Below are positions 1 through 10,266 of a DNA stretch of 64,000 nucleotides, one piece after another. The translations under genes and the position numbers were made by a program. The DNA comes from Citrobacter sp. JGM124. Its GTDB lineage: Bacteria > Pseudomonadota > Gammaproteobacteria > Enterobacterales > Enterobacteriaceae. Every line of letters begins with the position of its first letter. The first letter of the stretch is position 1. A model generated the notes under the pieces. The model was given only the letters and a program-made list of their open reading frames with translations. It was not told the DNA's origin and ran no database searches. The DNA is taken from the NCBI RefSeq assembly GCF_018257795.1, contig NZ_JAERJD010000010.1, positions 62,001 to 126,000 on the forward strand, given 5' to 3'.

Positions 1-294
1 CGAGTCAAAAACGATGGGCGTTTCTAACTGAATGAAGACACCAACGGCCTTGGCTGCATCCTCTTCGATTTTGCCATGAGGGATAGCAATACCATTGCCA
101 ATACCAGTACTTCCCATGCGTTCACGGGTAAGAATTGCCTCAAATACAATTTGAGAGGGTAAACCGAGTTGCTTCGCTGCCAGTTCGCTGATGATTTCCA
201 GCGCACGTTTTTTACTCTGGCAATGGACACCACTACGGGTACATTCCTGGTTAAGGACCGAGCTCAATTGCAAAATAGGATCGTTATTTGTCAT
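1..294 (-). CDS. ptsN: Nitrogen-PTS EIIA protein PtsN (3' part cut by window edge)
   Basis: The first 98 residues of EIIA-Ntr are visible; the C-terminus lies beyond base 1. The protein starts MTNNDPILQLSSVL and contains the segment GNGIAIPHGK, which holds the phosphorylatable histidine of EIIA-Ntr (His73 in E. coli). It accepts phosphate from NPr and controls potassium transport and nitrogen-linked regulation in the cytosol. It follows hpf on the same strand, as in the E. coli rpoN operon, separated by a hairpin-bearing gap. Identity is secure; intactness beyond the edge cannot be judged. Confidence 0.97.
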   Translation of the reverse strand, partial: MTNNDPILQLSSVLNQECTRSGVHCQSKKRALEIISELAAKQLGLPSQIVFEAILTRERMGSTGIGNGIAIPHGKIEEDAAKAVGVFIQLETPIVFDS

Positions 295-321
295 AAGTTC
301 ACCTAAGCATTCTTATGCGAA

Positions 322-348
322 CGGCCCGTTACCGAAAGCAACGGGCCG
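322..348 (-). other. Intercistronic hairpin between hpf and ptsN
   Basis: A perfect 9-bp inverted repeat (CGGCCCGTT at 322–330, AACGGGCCG at 340–348) with a 9-nt loop lies in the gap between hpf and ptsN. No T-run follows on the minus strand, so it is more likely an mRNA-processing or stability structure inside the operon than a terminator. That role is inference. Confidence 0.5.
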
Positions 349-373
349 ATGGAGCACAGAGATGCCTGGATTA

Positions 374-661
374 TCAATGTTGTTTTAGTTTATCTTTATG
401 TTTAGTTAACTGACGGGCTAATTTGTCGATCAGGCCATCAATCGCGGCGTACATCTCCTGGCCTTCTGCACTTGCGTGCAATTCCCCACCATTTACATGC
501 AGCGTAGCATCCGCTATATGAGCTACCTTTTCTACCTTCAACACAATATAAACCTGGTTAATTCTCTCGAAGTATTGTTCCAGTTTGGCAAATTTTGTGT
601 TCAAAAAATCACGTAATGCATCTGTGATTTCAACGTTTTGGCCGGTAATGTTTAGCTGCAT
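374..661 (-). CDS. hpf: Ribosome hibernation promoting factor, short form
   Basis: Encodes 95 residues, starting MQLNITGQNVEITDALRDFL, the length and sequence of E. coli HPF (YhbH). Short HPF binds the small-subunit decoding site and, with RMF, promotes inactive 100S ribosome dimers in stationary phase. An open frame continues upstream to 805 but that part overlaps rpoN; the start at 659–661 is preferred because AAGGAA lies just upstream and the N-terminus matches the family. It lies 22 nt downstream of rpoN on the same strand, so it is probably co-transcribed. Confidence 0.97.
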   Translation of the reverse strand: MQLNITGQNVEITDALRDFLNTKFAKLEQYFERINQVYIVLKVEKVAHIADATLHVNGGELHASAEGQEMYAAIDGLIDKLARQLTKHKDKLKQH

Positions 662-683
662 ATTGTTTTCCTTATCAATGGAG

Positions 684-2120
684 TCACACCAATTTTTTAC
701 GTTGGTTTGACGGTGGTATGGATAAAGACTCTCGATACTTCGCAACGGTGCGGCGAGCAACCATAATACCTTGATCAGACAGCAATGATGTAAGTTTACT
801 GTCACTTAGCGGTTTAGCCGGGTTTTCTGCGGCAACCAGTTTCTTAACTAATGCCCTGATCGCTGTAGAAGACGCTTCGCCGCCCCCTTCTGTATTGACG
901 TGGCTGGAGAAGAAATACTTAAGTTCAAAAATACCCCTGGGACTATGAAGGTATTTTTGAGTGGTGACACGAGAGATTGTCGACTCATGCATTTCAACAG
1001 CTTGAGCAATATCAGCCAATACCATTGGCTTCATGTACTCAGCGCCATATTCAAAAAACTCTTGCTGCTGCTCGACAATACAGCGACTGACACGCAGCAA
1101 GGTATCATTTCTACTTTCAAGGCTTTTTATCAGCCATCTCGCATCCTGTAAATGGCTGCGAATAAATTGTGAGTCACTATCGCTCCGGGCACTACTATTG
1201 CCCATGGCGGCATAGTGCTGGTTTATTTTCAGGCGAGGGATGCTCTCCGCATTGAGCTCTACCGTCCACTGTTGTTGGTGTTTGCGTACCAATACATCAG
1301 GGATAATATATTCAGGCTCGTCCATCTGCACTGATTGTCCGGGGCGCGGATCTAATGACTGAATTAATTCGATAGCACTTTTTAAAACATCTTCTTTCAA
1401 CCGGGTGACTCGCATCAGATTGCGAAAATCATGGTTTGCTAACAGATCTAAATGACTGCCAATGATTTGTTGTGCTTCTGCCAGGAAGGGCGTCTCTTTT
1501 GTATACTGGGATAGCTGAACGAGTAGGCAGTCACGTAAATCACGAGCGGCTACACCGATGGGATCAAAGCGTTGAATGCGTTTCAGAACGGCTTCAACCT
1601 CTTCCAGACCAATTTCATGGTTACCTAAACTATCCAAAATGTCAGACAGTGAAACGGTGAGGTAGCCCGTGTCATCAACGGCATCAACAATCGCGGTGGC
1701 AATGGCGGTATCAGTATCGGAAAATGGCGTCAGATCCACCTGCCACATCAGATAATCCTGAAGTGACTGGGTTGTCTCCCCCTGATAAACCGGCAAATGC
1801 TCGTCGATATAGTCAGTTCCGGTACCGGAAGGGGTGCCAGCAGTGTAGATCTCGTCCCAGCTAGCATCCAGTGGCAGCTCTTCAGGCATCTCTTTTTTTT
1901 CAAGCGCCTCTCGGGTATCCAGGCTATCCGTTTCCACGGTGTCCTGAATATCAATCTCTTCGAGCAGGTCTGTTTGCTCAAGCAAAGGGTTACTTTCCAG
2001 TGCTTGCTGAAGTTCTTGTTGCAGTTCCAGCGTCGACAGCTGTAAAAGACGAATGGCCTGTTGTAGCTGCGGCGTCATCGCAAGCTGTTGGCTAAGCCGT
2101 AATTGCAAACCTTGCTTCAT
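684..2120 (-). CDS. rpoN: RNA polymerase sigma-54 factor
   Basis: 478 residues, one more than E. coli RpoN. The N-terminal region I is the glutamine- and leucine-rich activator-responsive segment ([20 protein letters not shown]). An acidic region II follows at about residues 50–110, then the core-binding domain, an HTH, and near the C-terminus the RpoN box ([10 protein letters not shown]) that contacts the −24 element. It directs core polymerase to −24/−12 promoters and needs AAA+ activators. It follows lptB after an unusually long gap of 294 bases and precedes hpf and ptsN. Confidence 0.98.
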   Translation of the reverse strand: MKQGLQLRLSQQLAMTPQLQQAIRLLQLSTLELQQELQQALESNPLLEQTDLLEEIDIQDTVETDSLDTREALEKKEMPEELPLDASWDEIYTAGTPSGTGTDYIDEHLPVYQGETTQSLQDYLMWQVDLTPFSDTDTAIATAIVDAVDDTGYLTVSLSDILDSLGNHEIGLEEVEAVLKRIQRFDPIGVAARDLRDCLLVQLSQYTKETPFLAEAQQIIGSHLDLLANHDFRNLMRVTRLKEDVLKSAIELIQSLDPRPGQSVQMDEPEYIIPDVLVRKHQQQWTVELNAESIPRLKINQHYAAMGNSSARSDSDSQFIRSHLQDARWLIKSLESRNDTLLRVSRCIVEQQQEFFEYGAEYMKPMVLADIAQAVEMHESTISRVTTQKYLHSPRGIFELKYFFSSHVNTEGGGEASSTAIRALVKKLVAAENPAKPLSDSKLTSLLSDQGIMVARRTVAKYRESLSIPPSNQRKKLV

Positions 2121-2414
2121 AATCAGTGCGAATATCCTTAGCTATATGTACAGGTCATCGCCCAAGCTGCCAGAAGGACTGGCATATCCACGCTCATTAG
2201 TGACTGAAGTACAGTCAGCTTTTGGGTATGGCTGCGTTCCACCTTATGCAACTTGAACGATTTTGCGTATACCCTAAACCGTTCTGCTCACCTTCGGCGC
2301 GAAATGAAGAACGCCGGCGATAATAGACAGGTTATGTGACTCGACGAACTGAATACAAGCAACACGTTGGCAGCATGACGTATGACGGGTATACATGAGT
2401 CATGCCTTATTCGG

Positions 2415-3140
2415 TTAGAGCCTGAATTCCTCTCCCAGGTAGACACGTTTAACCTGCTCATTTTCAAGAATTTCTGCAGGTGTGCCATGGGCAATCATGT
2501 GCCCCTGACTGACAATATAGGCCCGTTCACATACCGCCAATGTTTCACGCACATTATGGTCGGTTATCAGTACCCCGAGCCCACTGTCACGAAGGTGTTC
2601 AATAATACGTTTGATATCAAGTACAGAGATCGGGTCAACACCAGCAAAAGGCTCATCCAGTAAAATGAACTTTGGATTAGCAGCCAGGGCTCGTGCAATT
2701 TCAACACGACGGCGTTCGCCCCCAGACAGAGACTGCCCAAGGCTGTCACGCAGGTGCTGAATATGGAACTCTTCCATTAATTCGTTAGCCCGATCGTCAC
2801 GCTGCTCTGGTGTTAAATCTTCGCGAATCTGCAATACCGCCATCAGATTATCAAAGACACTCAGACGACGGAAAATAGACGCTTCCTGTGGCAAGTAGCC
2901 AATGCCGCGACGCGCTCGTGCATGAAGCGGCAGTAAGCTGATATCTTCATCGTCAATAATAATATTGCCGGCATCGCGCGGCACGATACCCACGACCATA
3001 TAGAAGGTTGTGGTTTTACCCGCCCCGTTAGGGCCGAGCAGACCAACAATCTCCCCGGAATTAACGGTCAGGCTGACATCTTCGACGACCCGACGTTTTT
3101 TGTAGGCTTTCGCAAGATTTTTTGCAATTAAGGTTGCCAT
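2415..3140 (-). CDS. lptB: LPS export ABC transporter ATPase LptB
   Basis: 241 residues, the E. coli length. Walker A is GPNGAGKTT (about residues 36–44), the signature is LSGGERRR and Walker B is [13 protein letters not shown]. LptB is the cytoplasmic ATPase of LptB2FG, which extracts LPS from the inner membrane and pushes it over the LptC–LptA bridge. The gene starts 6 nt after lptA ends, and the order lptC–lptA–lptB is the conserved one. The C-terminus keeps the YLGEEFRL segment typical of LptB. Confidence 0.98.
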   Translation of the reverse strand: MATLIAKNLAKAYKKRRVVEDVSLTVNSGEIVGLLGPNGAGKTTTFYMVVGIVPRDAGNIIIDDEDISLLPLHARARRGIGYLPQEASIFRRLSVFDNLMAVLQIREDLTPEQRDDRANELMEEFHIQHLRDSLGQSLSGGERRRVEIARALAANPKFILLDEPFAGVDPISVLDIKRIIEHLRDSGLGVLITDHNVRETLAVCERAYIVSQGHMIAHGTPAEILENEQVKRVYLGEEFRL

Positions 3141-3146
3141 AACGAA

Positions 3147-3698
3147 TTAGTTACTCTTTTGCTGCGTCGACGGCTGACCCGTTTTATCTTGTAACTGGGA
3201 AGGAACAAGTACGGTGGTGACGCGTTTGCCTTTATCACTGAATGCCTGCATTTTCTGCTCTTTCACCAGATAGGTTATCTTGTCTCCTTTGACATTGCTA
3301 TCAAGTTGCTCAAGATAAGCATTACCAGTCAGGGTGACAAAATCCTTAGCGAGTTCATAGTGAAGCTTGGCGGCCTGACCTTTAACGGGTTTACCGTTAT
3401 CCTGCATCTGATAGAAGGTTGCAGGATTACCATAAGCATCAATAACTTCCTGCCCCTGGACACCAGCCGGGCGAGTGACCACGACTTTATCAGCATTGAT
3501 TTTAATGGTGCCTTGCGTGGCAATCACGTTACCTGTGAAGGTCACGACATTGCCGTCCATATCCAGTGACTGCTGATCAGACTCTATATGAATCGGCTTA
3601 TTGGTATCCCCCGTCAGTGCCCATGCCGAAAACGAGGAGGCGAAAAGCGTACTCATCAGTACAAGGCTAAGGCTGAGTTTGTTGCGTCTGGATTTCAT
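3147..3698 (-). CDS. lptA: Periplasmic LPS transport protein LptA
   Basis: 183 residues from the ATG at 3696–3698 (MKSRRNKLSLSLVLMS), with a cleavable signal peptide ending near SAWA. The mature protein is the OstA-type beta-jellyroll that polymerises into the periplasmic LPS bridge (IHIESDQQSLDMDGNVVTF is close to E. coli). A longer reading from a TTG at 3719 exists, but the ATG form matches the family N-terminus. The start overlaps the end of lptC by 32 nt, suggesting coupled translation. The basic, Gln-rich tail (QPSTQQKSN) is a variable family feature. Confidence 0.96.
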   Translation of the reverse strand: MKSRRNKLSLSLVLMSTLFASSFSAWALTGDTNKPIHIESDQQSLDMDGNVVTFTGNVIATQGTIKINADKVVVTRPAGVQGQEVIDAYGNPATFYQMQDNGKPVKGQAAKLHYELAKDFVTLTGNAYLEQLDSNVKGDKITYLVKEQKMQAFSDKGKRVTTVLVPSQLQDKTGQPSTQQKSN

Positions 3699-4242
3699 AA
3701 GAGGTTTTAACCTTTTCAATCAGCTTGGCGGTTTTATGGCGTAAATTACCACGCATTTTCATTCCGCTGGAGTTAAAGCTGGTTCCATAAAGAGTCACCA
3801 TGTCATCTGAGGAGATGTCCTGGGTGATTAAATTAATGCTTGCGTTATCGGTGGTAATCTTGCGTAACTGTGAGTCGGGTGTTAACGCATTGACTTCCAC
3901 ATTTCCATAAAGATAAAGCATACGATCATTGGTTAATTTTGCACGATCGGCACGGATCTCCCAGGTGGCCACTTTATTTTCATCATATTGTGTCATGACC
4001 GGTTTAGTGAACCATGAGAGAGACTCTGGTGCAAAATGTTCAACATTTTCCGTCACCAGTCGATAGTTCAGAGCACCATTAAGGTTATACACACGGGTCA
4101 AGGCATGCTCAGTGGTATAGGTTGGCTCATTGTTATCGACAATAACGGGCCCATCATTCTCTCTGTCAGCGACATTCATGCCAATTAACACAATGGCAAC
4201 TATCGCAAGAAAAATAATAACCCAGCACTTGGTTCTACTCAT
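3667..4242 (-). CDS. lptC: LPS export inner-membrane protein LptC
   Basis: 191 residues, the same as E. coli. A single membrane anchor lies at about residues 7–24 (CWVIIFLAIVAIVLIG) and the remainder is the periplasmic twisted jellyroll. LptC receives LPS from LptB2FG and hands it to LptA. The gene overlaps kdsC by 4 nt upstream and lptA by 32 nt downstream, giving a tightly coupled kdsC–lptC–lptA–lptB unit that makes Kdo and exports LPS. Confidence 0.97.
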   Translation of the reverse strand: MSRTKCWVIIFLAIVAIVLIGMNVADRENDGPVIVDNNEPTYTTEHALTRVYNLNGALNYRLVTENVEHFAPESLSWFTKPVMTQYDENKVATWEIRADRAKLTNDRMLYLYGNVEVNALTPDSQLRKITTDNASINLITQDISSDDMVTLYGTSFNSSGMKMRGNLRHKTAKLIEKVKTSYEIQTQQTQP

Positions 4243-4808
4243 ATGGATAGCCCTTTGGCCTCGTCAAGCAGACCCTGTGACATCAAAATCAGGTCACACA
4301 CTTCTCTCACCGCACCCCTTCCGCCATTAATCTGCGTTACGTAGTCTGCCTTAGGTAGCAAAAGAGGATGTGCATCAGCAACCGCAATACTGAATCCGAC
4401 CTGCTCCATTACGGGCCAGTCAATGAGATCATCACCAATATAAGCGACTTGACTGGGTGTTACTGCCAGCTCTGAGAGTAACTGATGATAGGCAATTAGT
4501 TTATCGGACTGCCCCTGGAAAAGACGTGTAATTCCTAACGTGTTGCAGCGATCTTCCAGTAATTTTGCTTTGCGCCCGGTAATGATAGCCACTTCAATAC
4601 CTGATGTGAGGATACAGCGTATACCATAGCCATCACGTACATTGAATGCTTTTAGCTCTTCGCCACTATTTCCCATATAGATAAGGCCATCTGACATTAC
4701 CCCATCCACATCCAGAATCAGCAGGCGTATCTCGGCAGCTCGAGCCATAACCTGTGCGCTCACTGGCCCATAACAAGTATTCAGTAGCGCATCATCGTAA
4801 TTCATCAA
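4239..4808 (-). CDS. kdsC: Kdo-8-phosphate phosphatase KdsC
   Basis: 189 residues; HAD-family phosphatase with the nucleophile motif LDVDGVMSDG and the later HAD motif GDDLIDWPVM. It removes phosphate from Kdo 8-phosphate to give Kdo for the LPS inner core. It lies 13 nt downstream of kdsD and overlaps lptC by 4 nt, linking Kdo synthesis to LPS export. Confidence 0.97.
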   Translation of the reverse strand: MMNYDDALLNTCYGPVSAQVMARAAEIRLLILDVDGVMSDGLIYMGNSGEELKAFNVRDGYGIRCILTSGIEVAIITGRKAKLLEDRCNTLGITRLFQGQSDKLIAYHQLLSELAVTPSQVAYIGDDLIDWPVMEQVGFSIAVADAHPLLLPKADYVTQINGGRGAVREVCDLILMSQGLLDEAKGLSI

Positions 4809-4821
4809 TACAAATCCTTTA

Positions 4822-5808
4822 TTAGACTACGCCTGCGCGTAGCATGTCATGCATATGTATTACGCCCAACAGATGGTCGCCGTCAGCAACCATAACCGAA
4901 GTGATATGACGGGACTCCATCAGGTTTAACGCGTCTACCGCCAGTGTACCAGGACGAACACGAATACCACCAGGTGTCATTACATCTGCAATACGCAGTG
5001 TATTGAGGTCGGCTCCCATATCGAATACCCGACGTAAATCACCATCAGTAAAAATACCTTCTATTTTCATCAGGTCATCACAGATGACGGTCATTCCCAT
5101 ATTTTTTCTGGTGATCTCTAGCAGGGCATCACGCAACGAGGCTTGTTTACTGACATGAGGGATATCCTCACCTGCGTGCATAATATCATTAACTCGCAAT
5201 AACAGTTTACGCCCCAGAGCGCCACCTGGATGGGAAAGCGCGAAATCCTCGGCAGTAAAGCCACGGGCTTTTAACAGTGCCACCGCCAGTGCGTCACCCA
5301 TCACCAGTGTGGCGGTAGTGCTTGACGTCGGGGCCAGTCCCAGTGGGCAAGCTTCCTGGGGTACATGAATACACAAGTGGATATCCGCCGCACGTCCCAT
5401 GGCGCTGTCAGGCCGACCCGTCATGCAAATCAGTGGAACTTTCAGGCGTTTTAATACTGGAATCAAGGCCAGAATCTCATTGGATTCACCTGAATTGGAT
5501 ATTGCGATTACAATATCCTGAGGAGTCACCATCCCCAAATCACCATGGCTGGCTTCACCGGGATGCACAAAAAAAGCGGGTGTTCCGGTGCTGGCAAACG
5601 TCGCTGCCATTTTTTTACCAATATGGCCAGACTTACCCATCCCCATGACGACGACTTTGCCGGTGCAATAAAAGATTTTGTTGCAAACCTTTGAAAAATC
5701 GTCATTAATGTATTGATCCAACTGGGCCAGACTTTCACGTTCAATCTTGAGGACTTCTTTTCCTGCCTGTTGAAAGTCAAAATCCGTTGCTAAGTTTATC
5801 TGCAGCAT
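4822..5808 (-). CDS. kdsD: D-arabinose-5-phosphate isomerase KdsD
   Basis: 328 residues from the ATG at 5806–5808 (MLQINLATDFDFQQ), the exact E. coli length. An open frame extends upstream to 5883, but it runs into yrbG and lacks family similarity. An N-terminal SIS sugar-isomerase domain (GMGKSGHIGKK, SNSGESNE) is followed by two CBS domains. It converts ribulose 5-phosphate to arabinose 5-phosphate, the first committed step of Kdo synthesis. It starts 16 nt after yrbG ends. Confidence 0.97.
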   Translation of the reverse strand: MLQINLATDFDFQQAGKEVLKIERESLAQLDQYINDDFSKVCNKIFYCTGKVVVMGMGKSGHIGKKMAATFASTGTPAFFVHPGEASHGDLGMVTPQDIVIAISNSGESNEILALIPVLKRLKVPLICMTGRPDSAMGRAADIHLCIHVPQEACPLGLAPTSSTTATLVMGDALAVALLKARGFTAEDFALSHPGGALGRKLLLRVNDIMHAGEDIPHVSKQASLRDALLEITRKNMGMTVICDDLMKIEGIFTDGDLRRVFDMGADLNTLRIADVMTPGGIRVRPGTLAVDALNLMESRHITSVMVADGDHLLGVIHMHDMLRAGVV

Positions 5809-5824
5809 AATTTTCTTTTCCGTT

Positions 5825-6802
5825 CTAGCTGATGACAGGCGGCGCAAAAAACCACAGCACCATAACCCATAGGACATACCCACATATTAACAGAGCACCA
5901 ATCTGCTTGCCGACCTGACGGGGTTTACGCCAGCACAGTATGGCAAACACAGCACTTACTGTTAACATTAGCCAGTAATCCCGGGCAAAGGCGAGTGGAT
6001 CAAAACTACCAGGTGCCACAAGTGCGGGGATCCCGAGAACAAAGACAATATTAAACACATTGGAACCGATGATATTACCGATCGCGATATCATTTTCACC
6101 TTTACGTACACCCGCTATGGTTGTGGCGAGCTCGGGAAGGCTGGTGCCAATGGCGATAATGGTCAGGCCGACGACCAAATCACTGATACCGAAATAATTG
6201 GCAAGAACAGTAGCGTTATCAATGACCATCTGAGTTGCAATTGGCATGGTCACTAAGGCGACACCTAACCATAAGAAAGCCACAGACAAGTTACCCTCTT
6301 GTGGTAGTTCTGAGGCTTGCTCGCGAGTCAGGCTATCAATACCTTCGCGTTCAGCAATACGCCCTATTTTAATGATAAATGCCAGATATAACACGGCTAT
6401 TGCCAGCAGTAAGATGCCTTTTATTTGACTGAGTTCACCATCAAATAGAAACAGGCCAGCCAGCAAGCTGACTAACAACATTAAAGGTAGTTCTCGACGT
6501 AAAATATCGGAATGAACGGTAAAAGGGTGCAATATTGCTGCAAGGCCAAGGATCAGCATGATATTCGTGATATTTGATCCGATCGCTGTGCCAACAGCAA
6601 GATCAAGTTGTCCATGTAGTGCGGCAGCACTGGCGATAATGATTTCAGGAAGGGATGTTCCTATGCTGACTACCGTCATACCGATAATCAAAGGGGGGAC
6701 GCCTATGCTGCGGCACAGTATGGCTGCCGAAAAAACCAAGCGATCGGCACCATAAACTACCAAAAGTAAGCCGATAATCAGTAAAGCCATCGCTAACAGC
6801 AT
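5825..6802 (-). CDS. yrbG: Inner-membrane Na+/Ca2+ antiporter-like protein YrbG
   Basis: 325 residues from the ATG at 6800–6802, preceded by AAAGGA; the frame is open to 6892 but the extension is not family-like. About ten hydrophobic segments form two homologous halves, each with a cation-exchanger alpha-repeat: GTSLPEI with GSNITNI in the first half, GTSLPEL with GSNVFNI in the second. This is the CaCA exchanger family. The transported ion of YrbG is not settled. It heads the minus-strand kdsD–kdsC–lpt run and is divergent from mlaF. Confidence 0.95.
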   Translation of the reverse strand: MLLAMALLIIGLLLVVYGADRLVFSAAILCRSIGVPPLIIGMTVVSIGTSLPEIIIASAAALHGQLDLAVGTAIGSNITNIMLILGLAAILHPFTVHSDILRRELPLMLLVSLLAGLFLFDGELSQIKGILLLAIAVLYLAFIIKIGRIAEREGIDSLTREQASELPQEGNLSVAFLWLGVALVTMPIATQMVIDNATVLANYFGISDLVVGLTIIAIGTSLPELATTIAGVRKGENDIAIGNIIGSNVFNIVFVLGIPALVAPGSFDPLAFARDYWLMLTVSAVFAILCWRKPRQVGKQIGALLICGYVLWVMVLWFFAPPVIS

Positions 6803-7028
6803 GACAAATCCTTTATAAGGTATAGTCGCCAACCATGGACCAAGGAGGCATCTGCAATGCTTACACTGATCAGCATCACCTATTATTCCCAATTTTGACT
6901 TTATGCGATAGAAAAGTAAAACAAATGCCTGCTTTCGCTAACCTTGGCAGGTAATATTCTGTAAAAATAGTGGGTAGTGATGTCCTTTTCAGGCCATGCT
7001 TACTTCTAGACTTTAAAAAGGAAAGGCA

Positions 7029-7844
7029 ATGAATCAGGCCGAGGCGAATCTTGTAGAGGTCCACGGGGTTAGTTTTAACCGTGGCAACCGACAGATTTTT
7101 GATGACATATCGCTGACTGTGCCTCGTGGTAAAATTACTGCGATTATGGGACCGTCTGGAATTGGGAAAACCACTCTGTTGCGTCTTATTGGTGGGCAAA
7201 TTGCGCCAGATAGTGGCCAAATATTGTTTGATGGTGAAAATATTCCCACCATGTCACGGGCGCGACTATTCGCTGTACGTAAACGTATGAGTATGTTGTT
7301 CCAGTCGGGGGCATTGTTTACCGACCTGAATGTGTTTGAAAACGTGGCTTATCCATTACGTGAACATTTAAGACTGCCAGAACCTTTACTGCACAGTACG
7401 GTGATGATGAAACTGGAAGCTGTTGGTTTGCGGGGTGCCGCCCAATTAATGCCTTCTGAGCTTTCTGGTGGGATGGCCCGTCGTGCAGCCCTTGCGCGCG
7501 CTATCGCGCTCGAGCCTGATTTGGTGATGTTTGACGAGCCCTTCGCTGGGCAAGATCCAATAACGATGGGCGTGCTGGTTAAACTCATCTCTGAATTAAA
7601 CAGCGCATTGGGTATCACCTGCGTAGTGGTCTCTCATGATGTACCGGAAGTTCTGAGTATCGCCGATTACGCTTATATCGTTGTTGATCGGCATATTGTT
7701 GCTCAAGGAAGTCCGGCCGAACTGCGGAGTAATCACGATCCACGAGTACGGCAATTTCTCGATGGTATTGCTGACGGGCCCGTACCATTCCGTTATCCTG
7801 CCGGTGACTATCAACAAGACCTTTTATTTGGAACAGGGAGTTAA
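7029..7844 (+). CDS. mlaF: Phospholipid transport ABC ATPase MlaF
   Basis: 271 residues. Walker A is GPSGIGKTT, the signature is LSGGMARR and Walker B is [13 protein letters not shown], all as in E. coli MlaF. It powers the MlaFEDB complex, which moves phospholipids between MlaC and the inner membrane to keep outer-membrane lipid asymmetry. A good ribosome site (AAAAAGGAAAGG) precedes the ATG. It is first in the mlaFEDCB operon. Confidence 0.98.
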   Translation: MNQAEANLVEVHGVSFNRGNRQIFDDISLTVPRGKITAIMGPSGIGKTTLLRLIGGQIAPDSGQILFDGENIPTMSRARLFAVRKRMSMLFQSGALFTDLNVFENVAYPLREHLRLPEPLLHSTVMMKLEAVGLRGAAQLMPSELSGGMARRAALARAIALEPDLVMFDEPFAGQDPITMGVLVKLISELNSALGITCVVVSHDVPEVLSIADYAYIVVDRHIVAQGSPAELRSNHDPRVRQFLDGIADGPVPFRYPAGDYQQDLLFGTGS

Positions 7845-7851
7845 GCTGCTC

Positions 7852-8634
7852 ATGTTGCTAAATGTACTGGCATCTCTTGGGCGGCGAGGCCTCAAAACCT
7901 GCGCTGCTTTTGGACGAGCTGGGTTAATGTTATTCAATGCGTTAATAGGAAAGCCCGAATTTCGTAAACATGCCCCGTTACTGATGCGCCAGCTCTATTT
8001 TGTTGGTGTGCAGTCGATGCTGATTATTGTCGTTTCGGGCCTGTTTATTGGAATGGTTCTGGGGTTACAAGGCTATTTGGTACTGACAACATATGGTGCT
8101 GAATCCAGCCTGGGAATGCTGGTGGCCCTTTCCTTGTTGCGTGAACTTGGGCCTGTGGTTGCGGCACTGTTATTTGCCGGACGAGCTGGCTCCGCACTCA
8201 CCGCAGAAATAGGTTTGATGCGAGCCACCGAACAGCTGTCCAGTATGGAAATGATGGCTGTTGACCCATTACGGCGAGTGGTGTCACCGCGTTTTTGGGC
8301 CGGAATCATCTCCTTACCACTACTGACACTTATTTTTGTGGCCGTTGGTGTTTGGGGGGGGGAACTGGTTGGTGTTAGCTGGAAAGGTATTGATACTGGT
8401 TTCTTCTGGTCTGCGATGCAAGATGCCGTATCCTGGCGCACGGACGTCGTTTACTGTGTGATTAAGAGCATTGTTTTCGCCATTACGGTAACTTGGATTG
8501 CACTGTTTAACGGGTATGATGCGATCCCCACTTCCGAAGGCATTAGCCGGGCAACGACACGTACGGTAGTGCACGCTTCACTGGCCGTTTTAGGCCTTGA
8601 TTTTGTGCTAACAGCACTGATGTTTGGGAATTGA
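7852..8634 (+). CDS. mlaE: Phospholipid transport permease MlaE
   Basis: 260 residues from the ATG at 7852, the E. coli length; the frame is open upstream but that stretch overlaps mlaF. It is a MlaE/permease-family protein with about five membrane segments and the conserved [19 protein letters not shown] stretch. A GGGAG sequence inside the end of mlaF acts as its ribosome site. It is the membrane core of MlaFEDB. Confidence 0.97.
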   Translation: MLLNVLASLGRRGLKTCAAFGRAGLMLFNALIGKPEFRKHAPLLMRQLYFVGVQSMLIIVVSGLFIGMVLGLQGYLVLTTYGAESSLGMLVALSLLRELGPVVAALLFAGRAGSALTAEIGLMRATEQLSSMEMMAVDPLRRVVSPRFWAGIISLPLLTLIFVAVGVWGGELVGVSWKGIDTGFFWSAMQDAVSWRTDVVYCVIKSIVFAITVTWIALFNGYDAIPTSEGISRATTRTVVHASLAVLGLDFVLTALMFGN

Positions 8635-8638
8635 GTTC

Positions 8639-9190
8639 ATGCAATCAAAAAAATTGGAAGTTTGGGTAGGTTTTTTCTTACTGGTGGCGCTGGCAGCGGT
8701 GATTTTTCTGTGTCTGAAAGTTGCCAATATCACCTCATTACGTAGTGAACCGACTTATAAGATATATGCAACATTTGACAACGTTGGTGGGTTAAAAGTG
8801 AGTTCGCCAGTACGGCTCGGTGGTGTGGTGATCGGTCGTGTGGATAGTATCCAGCTCGATCCCAAAACTTACCTGCCGCGTGTGACGCTGGATATTGAAA
8901 AACGCTACAACCAGATACCGGATACCAGTTCTCTGTCTATCCGTACCTCAGGTTTGTTGGGTGAGCAGTTCCTCGCATTAAATCTGGGCTTTGATGATCC
9001 AGAATTGGGTTCCAGCATTCTGAAAGATGGAGGAACCATTCAGGATACCAAATCGGCATTAGTTCTCGAAGACCTCATTGGACAGTTCTTGTATAAAAGC
9101 GGTAATGGTGGGAATGAATCTACTGGCCCGGACAGCAATGTGACTCCAGAGCACCATGACGTTGCCCCCCATGGGAATGCGGCGAATTAA
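8639..9190 (+). CDS. mlaD: Phospholipid transport MCE protein MlaD
   Basis: 183 residues from the ATG at 8639–8641. One N-terminal membrane anchor (about residues 8–28) is followed by the MCE domain ([20 protein letters not shown]), which in E. coli forms a hexameric ring with a lipid-conducting pore. The C-terminal tail is Gly/Asn/His-rich and differs from E. coli, as is common. It begins 4 nt after mlaE ends. Confidence 0.97.
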   Translation: MQSKKLEVWVGFFLLVALAAVIFLCLKVANITSLRSEPTYKIYATFDNVGGLKVSSPVRLGGVVIGRVDSIQLDPKTYLPRVTLDIEKRYNQIPDTSSLSIRTSGLLGEQFLALNLGFDDPELGSSILKDGGTIQDTKSALVLEDLIGQFLYKSGNGGNESTGPDSNVTPEHHDVAPHGNAAN

Positions 9191-9207
9191 CTAAAGAGGA
9201 AAGTATT

Positions 9208-9837
9208 ATGTTTAAGCGTCTCATAATGATTGCCATGCTGGCATTCACACCACTGGCTATGGCAGCGGACCAGACGAATCCTTATACGCTGATGAATGAA
9301 GCAGCGCAGAAAACGTTTGATCGTTTGAAAGTGGAACAACCTAAAATTCGTCAGGATCCTGATTACTTGCGCCAAATCGTCGCAGAAGAATTACTGCCTT
9401 ATGTGCAAATCAAATATGCAGGTGCTTTGGTGTTAGGCCGTTATTACAAAGATGCCACCCCTGCCCAGCGTGAAGCTTACTTCAAGGCCTTTGGTGAGTA
9501 CCTGAAGCAGGCTTATGGGCAGGCCCTGGCGCTTTATAATGGTCAGAGCTACCAGATAGCACCTGAGCAACCGCTAGGAAATGCCGACATTGTCGCTATT
9601 CGTGTCACGATTACTGACCCTAATGGCCGGCCTCCTATTCGCCTTGATTTCCAGTGGCGTAAAAACAGCCAGACTGGCAACTGGCAGGCGTATGACATGA
9701 TCGCGGAAGGGGTTAGTATGATTACCACCAAACAAAGTGAGTGGAGCGATTTACTACGTACCAAGGGCATCGATGGTTTGACAGCCCAGTTGCAGGCTAT
9801 TTCTCGCCAGCCTATAACCCTGGATGACAAAAAATAA
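9208..9837 (+). CDS. mlaC: Periplasmic phospholipid-binding protein MlaC
   Basis: 209 residues with a Sec signal peptide ([19 protein letters not shown], cleavage after the AMA) and the MlaC/Ttg2D lipid-binding fold. It shuttles phospholipid between the outer-membrane MlaA–OmpC complex and MlaFEDB. A strong ribosome site (AAAGAGGAAAG) precedes the start, and the stop overlaps the mlaB start by one base. Confidence 0.97.
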   Translation: MFKRLIMIAMLAFTPLAMAADQTNPYTLMNEAAQKTFDRLKVEQPKIRQDPDYLRQIVAEELLPYVQIKYAGALVLGRYYKDATPAQREAYFKAFGEYLKQAYGQALALYNGQSYQIAPEQPLGNADIVAIRVTITDPNGRPPIRLDFQWRKNSQTGNWQAYDMIAEGVSMITTKQSEWSDLLRTKGIDGLTAQLQAISRQPITLDDKK

Positions 9838-10139
9838 TGGCCGCGAGTTTAAGCTGGCAGCGCAATGCCCAGGTGTTAAGCCTGTCTGGTGAACTGAATA
9901 GCGAAAACCTGTCACCATTGTGGGAACAGCGCAAAGAAGTGGTTATGGGGGTCACGACATTTGACCTCAGTGCGTTAACCCGTGTGGATACGGCGGGCCT
10001 GGCGCTCTTGATTCACCTGGTCGCCGAGGCAAAAAAGCAGGGAAATGAGGTTGAGCTGTATCAGATTAGTGAGAATTTGCAGACGCTGGTACAGCTTTAC
10101 AATTTACCTGAAAGCCTGATCCCACGCCGTACCGCGTAG
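9837..10139 (+). CDS. mlaB: STAS-domain protein MlaB of the Mla transporter
   Basis: 100 residues consisting of a single STAS domain; the TRVDTAGLALL segment carries the conserved STAS serine/threonine region. In E. coli MlaB binds MlaF and is needed for assembly and activity of the complex. Its ATG shares one base with the mlaC stop (TAATG), so translation is probably coupled. A clear intrinsic terminator follows. Confidence 0.96.
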   Translation: MAASLSWQRNAQVLSLSGELNSENLSPLWEQRKEVVMGVTTFDLSALTRVDTAGLALLIHLVAEAKKQGNEVELYQISENLQTLVQLYNLPESLIPRRTA

Positions 10140-10162
10140 TATTTTCATCACTTTATTATTAA

Positions 10163-10197
10163 AGTCCTTGAATACTTTTGTTCAAGGGCTTTTTTTG
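10163..10197 (+). terminator. Intrinsic terminator after mlaB
   Basis: A 10-bp stem (AGTCCTTGAA with TTCAAGGGCT, one G·U pair) has an 8-nt loop and a T7 tract, placed 24 bases after the mlaB stop. It closes the mla operon and separates it from ibaG–murA. Confidence 0.85.
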
Positions 10198-10266
10198 CTT
10201 ATTTATGCCCGTCTCACTTTCCTCTAAGATGAGAACCCTTTTTCACTAATCGACGAATATATAGCC

